Source of the DNA: Candidatus Tepidiaquacella proteinivora
GTDB taxonomy: Bacteria > Bacteroidota > Ignavibacteria > Tepidaquicellales > Tepidaquicellaceae
Direction: 5' to 3'
Assembly: GCA_013348845.1 (NCBI GenBank)
Contig: CP054675.1
Location: 1,249,501-1,313,500 of the forward strand
DNA length: 64,000 nt
Below the pieces are notes generated by a model. The model had not been told where the DNA came from. It did not search any database and saw only the letters and a program-made list of their open reading frames with translations. Position 1 is the first letter of the stretch. Each line of letters starts with the position of its first letter. Below, piece by piece: positions 46,303 through 56,110 of the stretch. Position numbers and translations under genes: made by a program.

Positions 46303-46352
46303 GTCTAATTAAATTTTTTTTAAATTATACCTGAATAATATTAAACAAACTT

Positions 46353-46997
46353 ATGACAGGTATAATAATAGGTAGTTTAATTTTGAGCCTTACACATGCT
46401 TTGATCCCGAACCATTGGTTCCCACTGGCAGCAATAAGTCGCTCAGAACAATGGAGTAAATCAGAATCTATAAAAATTACTGCTTTCACAGGTTTTCTGC
46501 ACACATTAAGCACAATAATATTCGGAATTATCGTTGGATTTATTGGATTAAGTTTAAAAGAAATAAACGAATTAGCAGAACATCTTGCACCGTTAGTATT
46601 AATTTTGTTTGGGGGATATTTAATATTATTACAAATAAAATCCAGAGGGAAACACACTCATCATAATATTGACACTTCAAAAATAAATGAGAATCGGAAA
46701 AAATCAAAATTCGCCATTGTAGCTTCTTTAGGAATTATGATGTTCTTTTCTCCTTGTATAGAAATTGAGGCATATTATTTTACAGTTGGAGCAAAATTAG
46801 GATGGCTTGGCATTTTTATTTTATCATTAATTTATTTAATTATAACCTTAATTATGATGATAATACTTGTTGAATTAGCAAGAAAAAGTCTCGAAAAATT
46901 AAATAGGAAACTACATGGCTTGGACAAGTATGAAAAAATAGTAAACGGGGTAATTTTAATTTTACTCGGTATTATACAATTTTTTATCAGGCATTAA
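46353..46997 (+). CDS. Polytopic membrane protein, NicO/TauE-like
   Basis: A 214-residue protein with about six hydrophobic segments. The first loop carries HALIPNHWFP (15-24), a histidine-bearing motif reminiscent of the HxxxxD segments of nickel/cobalt exporters, and a cytoplasmic loop carries GKHTHHN. A later FFSPCIEIEAYYF segment resembles the PCP-type motif of cytochrome biogenesis/LysE-type transporters. I would call it a LysE/NicO-superfamily-like transporter, possibly for a metal ion, with limited certainty. The next gene starts one base after its stop. Confidence 0.65.
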   Translation: MTGIIIGSLILSLTHALIPNHWFPLAAISRSEQWSKSESIKITAFTGFLHTLSTIIFGIIVGFIGLSLKEINELAEHLAPLVLILFGGYLILLQIKSRGKHTHHNIDTSKINENRKKSKFAIVASLGIMMFFSPCIEIEAYYFTVGAKLGWLGIFILSLIYLIITLIMMIILVELARKSLEKLNRKLHGLDKYEKIVNGVILILLGIIQFFIRH

Positions 46998-46998
46998 A

Positions 46999-48576
46999 AT
47001 GAAAACAAGATTTACTATCTTAATTATTATTTTGGTTATATTAATATCCCTACCAGTAATTATTTTTTTGAAATCAAAAGGATTTTCAGTTACTTTAATA
47101 CACCCTTATGATAGTATATATGTTTTCAGCGACTTTCCTGTATCTCTTGCAGCATTACCCTATGATAGTTTTGAAGAGATTGAAATATTTGTAAATGATA
47201 AATCAATAGAAAAAATCGATGTAGATAAGATTTCAACAATAATAATTGGTAATGTAAGATTGATTAACTTACCAGTGAAAATTTCACAATTCCAATCCGG
47301 GAATTATAATATAAAGTTTGTTTTTAAAAGAGATTTTCTCTCATTAGACAAGAGTGTCGAATTATATATTTCATACTATAAATTGACACCAAATCCCGTT
47401 AAAGCAAATTTAAATGATATTGAAAAAGTAAATGATTTTCTAAGTAAAGAAGCCCCTGAATTCACTGATTATCTTAGGAGAGCAAGAGAATTTCTTAAAG
47501 ATTGGAAAAATAATAAAGAATATTTAACAGAAAAAGAAAAAATACGGAAAGCAGATATTCCGGAAGTTATAAAAGAAAGTTTTCTTGATCTTGTCAATAA
47601 CATAGAAATTGATACAGTAATTTTAAAAATAAATAATTCTGCAAATTATTTTAATTATGTCTTATATGAAAACGGATATCCTTTTTTTATCAATGTTCTT
47701 GATATATGGAAGAAAAAGTCTTCTTTGAGATGCTTAACCTTATATTACAGGATAACAGATACAATTATTATTGGTAATAATATAGAAAAAGAAAAAGTAT
47801 ATTTACTGGAAAGAATAGATAATATAAAGCGAAAAGAATTATTCATAGGTATATTACAAGAAAATTCTCCATTTACAGTAATATTAAATGAAATAAATGA
47901 TAAAATATCAAGACAGTTTAAAAATATAATTTCAGATGATTTATCAATCGCCTCAAAACAGATTAGAGAATTTACAAGATATTATATTAAAGACGATTCT
48001 GAAACCAAAATCATAAAAGACGAAATCACAAAGGAATTCAATGAATTCAGAATTACTCACAATGATATTTCAGAAAACCTTTACAAACAAATAATGTTAA
48101 TGAATTCTGCTTTACATGAAGGAAAACATCTCATTGATTATAAAAACGGTTTTCCTTATTCTAAATGTATAGCTGAAATATTACCAGCATTTTTCGGGGA
48201 AAATATTAAAGACACAAAGATATTGAGTATTTCGGATATTCAGGATATACTTTACATTATAACAGATATTAACCCAGAATTTTCAGCGTATCTTTACTCA
48301 CTTGCTTATTCCCAGGCGTGTAGAAAATTTACCTTATTAGAATTGTTATCATTTATAACAAACAAAAATACACAGAACACAGAATATGATTGGGCTGCAA
48401 AACTCATATTAACTAAGTTGGCAGAAAAAAATGGAATTGACACCCATAATCTTCTTTTACAACAAAGCCTCAATAATGAAAGAGAATGGTCGGAAATTTT
48501 CAAAAAATTAATTGTTCTTCCAGCCGATAAAATTAAAGATGATTCCAAGAATATTCTAATTGAACAATTTAACTAA
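46999..48576 (+). CDS. Membrane-anchored putative zinc peptidase (HEXXH)
   Basis: A 525-residue protein with one N-terminal membrane helix (about 6-24), so the rest is probably periplasmic. A beta-rich region (about 30-130) precedes a mostly helical region. The sequence H373-E-G-K-H377 in ALHEGKHLIDYKNG is a perfect HEXXH zinc motif. E393, 16 residues after the second histidine, in AEILPAFFGE, could be the third ligand. HEGxHxxD-type motifs occur in poorly studied Bacteroidota peptidases. No known family is recognised otherwise. Its stop overlaps the start of the TPR gene by one base. Confidence 0.7.
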   Translation: MKTRFTILIIILVILISLPVIIFLKSKGFSVTLIHPYDSIYVFSDFPVSLAALPYDSFEEIEIFVNDKSIEKIDVDKISTIIIGNVRLINLPVKISQFQSGNYNIKFVFKRDFLSLDKSVELYISYYKLTPNPVKANLNDIEKVNDFLSKEAPEFTDYLRRAREFLKDWKNNKEYLTEKEKIRKADIPEVIKESFLDLVNNIEIDTVILKINNSANYFNYVLYENGYPFFINVLDIWKKKSSLRCLTLYYRITDTIIIGNNIEKEKVYLLERIDNIKRKELFIGILQENSPFTVILNEINDKISRQFKNIISDDLSIASKQIREFTRYYIKDDSETKIIKDEITKEFNEFRITHNDISENLYKQIMLMNSALHEGKHLIDYKNGFPYSKCIAEILPAFFGENIKDTKILSISDIQDILYIITDINPEFSAYLYSLAYSQACRKFTLLELLSFITNKNTQNTEYDWAAKLILTKLAEKNGIDTHNLLLQQSLNNEREWSEIFKKLIVLPADKIKDDSKNILIEQFN

Positions 48577-49667
48577 TGAAATTAAAATTACTATTCACCT
48601 CTGTTATAATTCTAACAATCGGGATAATAATAGTAATGTTTATTATTATTAACGAAATATCTAAAGAACGAAATATAGTATTTAATCATCTTGACGAAGA
48701 TTATAAAAATGCTATTAGTTTATTAAATAATAAAGAATACGAAAAATGTATTAAACTACTAACAAAATATCTTTCAAATTATCCAAATGATGCACATGCT
48801 TATTATTATAGAGGTAGAGCAAATCTACAGATAAGAAATTATCAATATGCGATCGAAAATTTTTCAAAAGCTATTGAACTGCAACCAGATAGTTTAATAT
48901 ACTATGAAAATAGAGCAGAAGCATATTTATTAAATCAACTTTATCAGGACGCAATTAATGATATTCAAATCATAAAACAAAAATCAAAAGATACTGTTGA
49001 GATATCCACTTTACTTGGTGAAGCATATTATAACATTGGTATTGATGAAATAAATAATAATAAATATTCAGAAGCTTTAGAATATTCCACTAAAGCAATC
49101 GAGCAAAATCCAAAGAAAGCTAAATTTTATTTCCTTCGTGGGTGTGCTTATGAATTTATGAAAAAATATAATTTAGCAATTGAAGATTTTCTCAAAGCAA
49201 TATATTTAGATCCTACAATATCCGAATATTACACAGAAATAAGTCAATGTTATTTTGAAACCAAGAATTATAATAAAGCAATAGAATATCTAAATACAGC
49301 AATCGAATTAAATACAAAAAACCATTGGGCATTTTACCTTTTAGGTCTTTCATATTATAGAAAGGGAAATTATAAAAAAGCTTTATCTAATTTCACATCT
49401 GCATATGAACTTAAGAACAATAAAGATGATTATATATATGCGAGAGGAAATGTCTATCTTAAATTAAAAATGTATGATAAAGCAATATCTGATTATAACA
49501 TTGCTTTATCTTTAAACCCATCAAATGGGAATGCATATTTTAATAGGGGAATGGCTTTTCTTGGAAAATCCGATTTTGAAAAAGCAAAAAGCGATCTAAC
49601 TCAAGCAAAAAAAATAAATCCTCACCTTTCTAAAGAAGTAAATTCAATTCTAAATAATATCCCGTAA
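48576..49667 (+). CDS. Membrane-anchored tetratricopeptide repeat protein
   Basis: A 363-residue protein with an N-terminal membrane helix (about 4-26) followed by about nine TPR units. Typical repeats are AYYYRGRANLQIRNYQYAIE, KFYFLRGCAYEFMKKYNLAI and AYFNRGMAFLGKSDFEKAKS, each ending in an AIELxP turn. It probably serves as a periplasmic scaffold. The ATG overlaps the stop of the HEXXH gene (TAATG), so both are translated in balance and may act together. It converges on the yjbQ-type gene with two bases between stops. Confidence 0.9.
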   Translation: MKLKLLFTSVIILTIGIIIVMFIIINEISKERNIVFNHLDEDYKNAISLLNNKEYEKCIKLLTKYLSNYPNDAHAYYYRGRANLQIRNYQYAIENFSKAIELQPDSLIYYENRAEAYLLNQLYQDAINDIQIIKQKSKDTVEISTLLGEAYYNIGIDEINNNKYSEALEYSTKAIEQNPKKAKFYFLRGCAYEFMKKYNLAIEDFLKAIYLDPTISEYYTEISQCYFETKNYNKAIEYLNTAIELNTKNHWAFYLLGLSYYRKGNYKKALSNFTSAYELKNNKDDYIYARGNVYLKLKMYDKAISDYNIALSLNPSNGNAYFNRGMAFLGKSDFEKAKSDLTQAKKINPHLSKEVNSILNNIP

Positions 49668-49669
49668 TA

Positions 49670-50092
49670 TTACTCTCCAATGATAGTTATAACCAGCCTT
49701 CTATTATTACTGTAATTTCTATGTTCACATAAATAAATCCCCTGCCAAGTCCCAAGATTAAAAGTACCATTTGTTATTGGAATAATTACACTATTCCCAA
49801 TCAATGTGGATTTTATATGGGAAATCATATCATCAGGTCCTTCAAGTGTATGGTCAAAATATTCAGCATTTTCTGGAACCGTTTTATTAAAATATTTTTC
49901 CATATCACTTCTTACGGTCGGGTCAGCATTTTCATTAATAGTTAAAGAAGCTGAAGTATGCTGAATAAAAATGTGGGCAATTCCCCTTTTGACTTCTTTC
50001 AGTTCAGGTAATTTGTTTATTACTTCATTAGTTATCAAATGAAATCCTCTTCTTTTAGAAGAAATTACTATTTCTTTCTGGAATATTTTCAT
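49670..50092 (-). CDS. YjbQ family (UPF0047) secondary thiamine-phosphate synthase-like protein
   Basis: A 140-residue protein with the full YjbQ signature: IFIQHTSASLTINENADP, the YFDHTLEGPDDMISHIKS segment and the GTWQGIYLCEHR end. The conserved histidines and glutamates probably bind metal. E. coli YjbQ has weak thiamine-phosphate synthase activity, but the true role is unknown. It lies nine bases after mnmE. Confidence 0.9.
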   Translation of the reverse strand: MKIFQKEIVISSKRRGFHLITNEVINKLPELKEVKRGIAHIFIQHTSASLTINENADPTVRSDMEKYFNKTVPENAEYFDHTLEGPDDMISHIKSTLIGNSVIIPITNGTFNLGTWQGIYLCEHRNYSNNRRLVITIIGE

Positions 50093-50101
50093 ATTAAAAA
50101 A

Positions 50102-51499
50102 TTACTTTCCAATACAAAATTTTGAAAAAATATAATTTAACACCTCTTCATTAGTAAACTCTCCTGTTATTTCTCCCAAGTGATTAATTGCATTTCTTAA
50201 ATCAACAGATATGAACTCGCCGGACATCCCTGCATCAATAGATTCAATTGCTTTATCAAGCGAATCAACAACTCTTTCAAGGCAATCTTTATGACGAATA
50301 TTAGTTAACACTATTTCACTTTTTGATTGAGAAATCTGAACGTGCGAAAATCGTTCAACCATTATCTGCTTAAGATTATTTAATAAATGTATATTATATA
50401 TTGATACTGGTATCCCTTTTTTTTCATTAATATAATCATAAGATATTTGCATTTCCAGATCTGTTTTTGTAAAACATAGGATAGCATTATCTGTATCAAA
50501 TTCTTCTTTAAAATATTTATAATTCTCTTCTATTTCTTTTGGATTACTGGTAGAATCAATTAAAAACAGAATTAAATCAGCTTCTTTAATTTTCTCATAA
50601 CTACGTTTTACTCCTTCGGATTCAATTTCATCTTTTGTGAATCTCAAACCAGCAGTATCAATCAGATTGAATAATATTCCCCCTATTACAAGATTCTCCT
50701 GTAAGTAATCCCTTGTTGTACCTGGTAAATCGCTTACTATTGCCCTGTTCGAACTTAACAAACTGTTAAATAATGAAGACTTTCCGCTGTTAGGTTTCCC
50801 TGCTATAACAAGATTTAAGCCATCTCTAATAATTCTACCTTCAATAAAGGAATTAATTAACTTAATATACTTTTCTCTTAGAGAATTAATTTTATCTTTC
50901 AATTCACTTTTTTTAATGAATTCAATATCTTCTTCAGAAAAATCAAGTTCTATTTCAATAAGAGAAATAATTTTAATTAATTCTTCCCGAGAAGACTTAA
51001 TAAAATCAGATAAACTTCCCTCAAGTTGCGATATAGAGGATTTATAAGCTAAATCCGTTCTTGATTTAATTAAATCTGCAACTGCTTCCGCTTGTGCCAA
51101 ATCCATTTTCCCGTTTAAGAAAGCCCTTTTTGTAAATTCACCTGGTTCGGCATGTCTTGCCCCATTTTTGATAATTAATGAAAAAATCCTTCTTGTAACA
51201 TAAACACCACCATGACAGGAAATTTCGATTAAATTTTCACCTGTATATGAATTTGGCTTCTTATAAATATAAAGCAGAACTTCATCAATTATTTCATCGT
51301 TATCATAAATGTATCCGAAATGTATAGTATGTGATTTATGTTTATCAACATCAAATTTTTGAGAAGAACTTTTCTTTTTCTTAAAAATCCTATTTACAAT
51401 TTCAAAAGATTTTTCCCCGGAAATCCTGATTAAAGAAATAGCAGCATCTGAAAGAGCAGTCGAAATAGCAACAATTGTATCCGGATTATAAAGTTTCAT
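50102..51499 (-). CDS. mnmE: tRNA modification GTPase MnmE
   Basis: A 465-residue GTPase that, with MnmG, adds the cmnm5 group to wobble uridine 34 of certain tRNAs. The N-terminal folate-binding domain (about 1-120) includes GEFTKRAFLNGKMDLAQAEA (120-139). The GTPase domain has G1 GKPNSGKS (234-241), the TT of G2 (261-262), DTAG (281-284) and TKTD. The essential C-terminal CIGK is present. The gene overlaps the upstream permease gene by 14 bases, an unusual pairing of a tRNA modification gene with a transporter. Confidence 0.97.
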   Translation of the reverse strand: MKLYNPDTIVAISTALSDAAISLIRISGEKSFEIVNRIFKKKKSSSQKFDVDKHKSHTIHFGYIYDNDEIIDEVLLYIYKKPNSYTGENLIEISCHGGVYVTRRIFSLIIKNGARHAEPGEFTKRAFLNGKMDLAQAEAVADLIKSRTDLAYKSSISQLEGSLSDFIKSSREELIKIISLIEIELDFSEEDIEFIKKSELKDKINSLREKYIKLINSFIEGRIIRDGLNLVIAGKPNSGKSSLFNSLLSSNRAIVSDLPGTTRDYLQENLVIGGILFNLIDTAGLRFTKDEIESEGVKRSYEKIKEADLILFLIDSTSNPKEIEENYKYFKEEFDTDNAILCFTKTDLEMQISYDYINEKKGIPVSIYNIHLLNNLKQIMVERFSHVQISQSKSEIVLTNIRHKDCLERVVDSLDKAIESIDAGMSGEFISVDLRNAINHLGEITGEFTNEEVLNYIFSKFCIGK

Positions 51500-52496
51500 T
51501 TCTATAAGAATTTTGTTTTACTAATAACCAGATAAATACAGGTGCACCAAAAAAAGATACAATAATACCAGCAGGTATTTCCGCTGGCGCAATAATTAAC
51601 CTTGAAATTGTGTCTGCAACTACCATAAATAAAGCTCCGAGTAAAATAGTACATGGCATTGAATATTTATAATCATATCCGATAATAATTTTAGAAAGGT
51701 TTGGAATTATTAAACCAATAAAAGAAAGAATACCTGCGACTGAGACAGCAGAAGCAGCGAGAAAAGAAGCAAGAATAATAGCAATTCTTTGAGTAACCTT
51801 AAGATTTAAACCAAGGGATAAAGCAAGTTCATCACCAAGTCCTAAAATATTCAATTCCTTAGAAAAGATTAACGAAGAAATAATGCCGATAATAACGAAA
51901 ATAAATGTCATCAAGAATTCATTCCAACCCCTACCGGAAAGCCCACCACTTAACCAAAACAGAATTTGAGAAGCATTATTACCAGAAATTAAAAGAAGAA
52001 ATCCATTTATAGAAGAAAGGAGAGCATTTATAGCAATACCAGCCAAGATGATTTTATTTGACGAAATAAAATTAGTATATTTATAATTTAAACCCTTAGC
52101 AACGAAATATACAACATAAGTAACAACTAAAGCAAAAATAAATGATACAGGAGTAATAAAGTAAAAAGGGATAGAAAATGGAAGAAGAAAAATACAAATT
52201 GCACCAAGTCCTGCTGATGCAGAAATGCCAAGTAAACCTGGTTCGGCAAGATTGTTTTTTAACAATGATTGCAAAATCAAACCTGAACATGAAAGTGATG
52301 CACCTACCAGTATTGCATTTAAAACTCTTGGTAGTCTAATATCAAAAATTATTTTATGATTAACTTCATTTTCTTTAAAAAGAGCATAAAAAAAATCACT
52401 AAAAGAAATGTTAATACTACCTAAAATTAATGATACAAATATACTGAAAATTAAAGATATAAATATTAATATTATTATTTTAATTCTGAATTCCAA
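51486..52496 (-). CDS. FecCD/BtuC-family ABC transporter permease
   Basis: A 336-residue integral membrane protein with about ten helices, closest to the permeases for iron-siderophore, heme and cobalamin uptake. Characteristic segments are DIRLPRVLNAILVGASLSCSGLI near residue 50 and FIGLIIPNLSKIIIGYDYK (about 255-275), the latter contacting the ATPase. The tail GIIVSFFGAPVFIWLLVK is typical. It has no ATPase or binding-protein gene beside it; the only ABC ATPase of this class in the window is at 6205-7017. It starts 46 bases from the divergent histidine kinase gene. Confidence 0.93.
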   Translation of the reverse strand: MEFRIKIIILIFISLIFSIFVSLILGSINISFSDFFYALFKENEVNHKIIFDIRLPRVLNAILVGASLSCSGLILQSLLKNNLAEPGLLGISASAGLGAICIFLLPFSIPFYFITPVSFIFALVVTYVVYFVAKGLNYKYTNFISSNKIILAGIAINALLSSINGFLLLISGNNASQILFWLSGGLSGRGWNEFLMTFIFVIIGIISSLIFSKELNILGLGDELALSLGLNLKVTQRIAIILASFLAASAVSVAGILSFIGLIIPNLSKIIIGYDYKYSMPCTILLGALFMVVADTISRLIIAPAEIPAGIIVSFFGAPVFIWLLVKQNSYRNETL

Positions 52497-52542
52497 AAAT
52501 ATGTTTTTTTAAGTAATTTAAGTGTAGTAAACTTTATTTTTA

Positions 52543-53751
52543 ATGAATAAATTTGGTTCCTTTAAAATAAAAATAGCTTTACTAATATCAGGTGTTATAA
52601 TTGCAATTAGCATTTTGCTATTTACTCAGAGTATTGTGAATAAAATCAGAGCTAAGGAATCTCAAATAGCAGAATTATATGCTAAGTCATTTGAGTATTT
52701 AGCAAATGATACAAGCCTTGCCGGAGAATATGCGTTTATTTTTAATGAAATAATATTACAAATAGATTTTCCAATTGTGGCAACGGATAAGGATTATAAA
52801 AGAGTAGATTTTTATAAAAATGTAGAAGTTGATACAACATTGCCCAAAAAAGAAATAGATGCATATCTTATAGAATTGGCAAATGATTTTGCAAAAAATA
52901 AACCACCGATAAAAGTAACATATCAAGATTCAATTATTCTTAATCTTGTTCATTATGGCGAATCTGATTTAATTAAGTATTTAAGAATATTACCAATACT
53001 TGAGTTATTAATTGGAAGTATATTCATAATAATCGGCTATATAGGCTTTTCATATATCAAAAAACACGAGCAAAGTAGTATATGGGTCGGGCTTTCCAAA
53101 GAAACCGCACATCAACTTGGAACTCCTCTTTCCTCTCTTTTGGGCTGGCTGGAAATATTAAAGAGCACCAACCCAAATGATAAAGCACGTGAAGAAATAA
53201 TAAAAGAAATAGATAATGATTTAGAGAAGCTAAAAAAAATAACTGGCAGATTTTCAAAAATAGGTTCAACTCCAGAACTTCACAAGGAAAATATTACACA
53301 ACTTATAGAAGGAGTAATTCAATATTTTGAAAGAAGAATACCTAATCTCATTAGAAGAGATGGCAGGACAGAAAAGAAAATATCTTTTGAGATTAATAGC
53401 CAGGGTGAACTCTGCGCACAAGTTAATAAAGATTTATTTGAATGGGTTATAGAAAATATGCTTAAAAATTCAGTCGATGCAATTGATAAAAATTCCGGCA
53501 AAATAATTTTTAATATTTATAAAAAAGAAAGAGATATAATTATAGACATTAAAGATAATGGGAAAGGTATAGATTTGAAATTCCGCAAAGATATTTTTAG
53601 ACCAGGTTATTCAACAAAGAAACGCGGTTGGGGTTTGGGTCTTACTCTTGCAAAAAGAATTATTGAAGATTACCATAAAGGAAAGTTATTTCTTGTTGAA
53701 TCTACGGTTGATAAAGGCACAACATTTAGAATAAAATTAAGAGAAACATAA
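52543..53751 (+). CDS. Membrane sensor histidine kinase
   Basis: A 402-residue kinase with two membrane helices (about 9-28 and 149-171) flanking a periplasmic sensor loop of about 120 residues. The phosphorylated histidine is H190 in SKETAHQLGTPLSSLLGW, which is a divergent but recognisable H-box. The N-box (ENMLKNSVDAID), G1 (DNGKGID) and G2 (GWGLGLTLAKRI) are intact. There is no HAMP domain recognised and no response regulator gene next to it, so its partner is encoded elsewhere. It is divergent from the permease gene and followed 14 bases later by a GT-C-like gene. Confidence 0.93.
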   Translation: MNKFGSFKIKIALLISGVIIAISILLFTQSIVNKIRAKESQIAELYAKSFEYLANDTSLAGEYAFIFNEIILQIDFPIVATDKDYKRVDFYKNVEVDTTLPKKEIDAYLIELANDFAKNKPPIKVTYQDSIILNLVHYGESDLIKYLRILPILELLIGSIFIIIGYIGFSYIKKHEQSSIWVGLSKETAHQLGTPLSSLLGWLEILKSTNPNDKAREEIIKEIDNDLEKLKKITGRFSKIGSTPELHKENITQLIEGVIQYFERRIPNLIRRDGRTEKKISFEINSQGELCAQVNKDLFEWVIENMLKNSVDAIDKNSGKIIFNIYKKERDIIIDIKDNGKGIDLKFRKDIFRPGYSTKKRGWGLGLTLAKRIIEDYHKGKLFLVESTVDKGTTFRIKLRET

Positions 53752-53765
53752 ATTTTATTTGAGTA

Positions 53766-56048
53766 GTGAGAGTAATGATTGATAATTTATTAGAAAAAAT
53801 CAGAAACAAAACAAATACTCTTTTTTACAAGGATATTGTTGTAATAGTCTTTTTATTAACCATAAAAATTTTATTCCAAATTATTATAATTTCTTCAGGA
53901 TATAGATGGTTATCTGCTGATGATTATTGCAGAACAGTTATTTCTTACGAATGGATAAATAACCCAAAAATTTATTCCGGGGTATGGTTATCAATGCATT
54001 TTTGGGTAAATGGTTTTATAATGTTATTCATAAAAGATTTATTTATTGCTGCAACAAGTGTTAATTTTATTTTTTCCACATTTACTCTGATTTATTTTTT
54101 CAAAGTATTAGATATTTGCTTTGACAGAAAAATTGCATTCTGGGCTTCAATTATTTTTTCTGTTTTTCCTTTTCAGGTATGGTTAAGTTTATCTGGTCTT
54201 CCTGAATCAATATCGTATTTTTTTATAATTGCCGGGATATATTATTTTATTAAATGGAGAAAGGATAATAATGTAACATATTTAATTCTTTCTTCTGTTA
54301 TGTTAGCATTTTCAAGTGGATTTAGGTATGAAGCCTGGCTGTTCTGTGCTACATTACCAATAATGACAATTTATTCCTGTATCAAAGATAAAAAAGCGAT
54401 TAAAAAAATTATTTCTTTCACACTAATTTCCTGTATCTCATTTACTATAATTATCTGGTGGTTAATCCAGAATTATATTGATAATAAAGACTTTTTCTTC
54501 TTCATAAAAGAGACAGAGAGAATTTATGCGAAATTCAATAATGCTGGTTTTATTGAAAAATTAATACAGTATCCTGTTTTCTTACTATATTCTGCTCCAA
54601 TAACAACTATTTTTGCACTAAAAATTATTTATGAAACGTTAAAAGATAAAACTGCTTCTTTTAAGAAATACTTTGTATTATTTAATCTAATTCAGTTAAC
54701 TCTTTTAATCATCCAGGGTATTTTTGGTACTGGCGGAACCAATCTTGTATCAAGATATATCATAATTAACGGAATATTATTAATCCCGCTTGCAGTTGAA
54801 CAATTTTTCAGATATAAAAGATATGTAGCCGTTTTTACAATTTCTGCAACGATAATTTTATATATAATTTGGAGTTTAAATTTTCCTATCTCAAATCGTG
54901 AGGACACTTATGAGGTTGGTTACAAAATAAGGCATCAAATTAAAGAAGAATTAAAAGAAGAAAAAGAAAAAATATATTTTGAAGAACTCGTTGGCTTTTA
55001 TGATATCTATACAATACAAACACTATCAAATGATCCATTAAGATTTATAAAAGGCAATCTCCCAGAGCTTTTAAAAACAGAAAAAAAATCCCCAAAAAGA
55101 CAAAAATTAACAGATGAAGAGTTAAATATTCTTGATATAAAAAATTTCTTACAAAAGAATAACATAACGATAGCAATAGTAAAGAGTGAAACATATAAAA
55201 ACAAATTAAAGAAAATTGCGGTTAGAAATGATGAGGTTGGTGATTATGGTTTATTTTATTTTAAAGAAAAAGAATCATTTATAAATGATTCTACATTAAC
55301 ATTATTCACCAAAAATATTAAACCTTTAAGTGAAAATCCAACCCTGATTAATTTCGGAAAAATAATTGCTTTAACAAGTTATAAAATTGATAATGTTAAT
55401 TTTGGATTGAATCCTCAATTTGTAATTCTTGATTGGCAAGCAGTTGATAAAGCGATCATTGACAGTCTCGAATATGATGAATATGAATTCAACAGATATA
55501 ACATAGTGCTGGAATTATTATCTGAGAAAAAAGACACGATAGTTCATAGAGAAGTGAAAAGAATTTTTTCAGATAAAAATATCGAGGATTTAATAGAGAA
55601 TAATCAAATAAGAACAATACTAATTATAAAGCCCTTTGCTTTGTTACAATATTCAATAAGAGAAATTTCCAATCCGTTTGAGAGTGGTTTATATTATTTA
55701 ATATTAAAAATAAAAGATAATAAGTACAACCGAGATTTAATTGTATATCAGGGGGATTCGTTATACAAACCCACAGCAGAAGAAATTGAAGAAGGTTTTG
55801 AATTAATAAGAGATAGTACTTTAAAGATAACTCCGGTCAGAAAAGAAAAAGTAATTCAGGATACTATTCCCAAAAGTCTTAATTTAGGTTCAATATTAGC
55901 GTTATTTCCAGATACAGATTTCTTAAAATTAACACAAAAAGGAAGCAATGAACTTAGAAGGACTATTTTCTTAAATGAATTCAGAATACTTTTTTCACAA
56001 CGATATCAGGGAGATCAGATACTTAATTTAATTTTTTCCGCCTTTTAG
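53766..56048 (+). CDS. GT-C-like membrane protein with large C-terminal soluble domain
   Basis: A 760-residue protein. The N-terminal half (to about residue 380) is hydrophobic, with about ten helices. An acidic first-loop motif, WLSADDYCRTVISYEW (about 47-62), is like that of polyprenol-phosphate-sugar glycosyltransferases. The remaining 380 residues are hydrophilic and have no recognised domain, with several LPEL/DTIP-like motifs. Glycosylation of a lipid or protein is likely but the substrate is unknown. It is followed 62 bases later by rfaE1, so it may belong to envelope polysaccharide synthesis. Confidence 0.78.
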   Translation: MRVMIDNLLEKIRNKTNTLFYKDIVVIVFLLTIKILFQIIIISSGYRWLSADDYCRTVISYEWINNPKIYSGVWLSMHFWVNGFIMLFIKDLFIAATSVNFIFSTFTLIYFFKVLDICFDRKIAFWASIIFSVFPFQVWLSLSGLPESISYFFIIAGIYYFIKWRKDNNVTYLILSSVMLAFSSGFRYEAWLFCATLPIMTIYSCIKDKKAIKKIISFTLISCISFTIIIWWLIQNYIDNKDFFFFIKETERIYAKFNNAGFIEKLIQYPVFLLYSAPITTIFALKIIYETLKDKTASFKKYFVLFNLIQLTLLIIQGIFGTGGTNLVSRYIIINGILLIPLAVEQFFRYKRYVAVFTISATIILYIIWSLNFPISNREDTYEVGYKIRHQIKEELKEEKEKIYFEELVGFYDIYTIQTLSNDPLRFIKGNLPELLKTEKKSPKRQKLTDEELNILDIKNFLQKNNITIAIVKSETYKNKLKKIAVRNDEVGDYGLFYFKEKESFINDSTLTLFTKNIKPLSENPTLINFGKIIALTSYKIDNVNFGLNPQFVILDWQAVDKAIIDSLEYDEYEFNRYNIVLELLSEKKDTIVHREVKRIFSDKNIEDLIENNQIRTILIIKPFALLQYSIREISNPFESGLYYLILKIKDNKYNRDLIVYQGDSLYKPTAEEIEEGFELIRDSTLKITPVRKEKVIQDTIPKSLNLGSILALFPDTDFLKLTQKGSNELRRTIFLNEFRILFSQRYQGDQILNLIFSAF

Positions 56049-56110
56049 CATAAGAATTAAAAAGCGCTATATTAAATTGAATAAACAATATATTAAATTT
56101 ATATTTGAAA

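Noticed and set aside
46325-46657. 110-codon minus-strand frame opposite the membrane protein gene
   Set aside because: The plus-strand frame has regular membrane helices and tight coupling to its neighbours, while the minus-strand product is Ile/Asn-rich noise.
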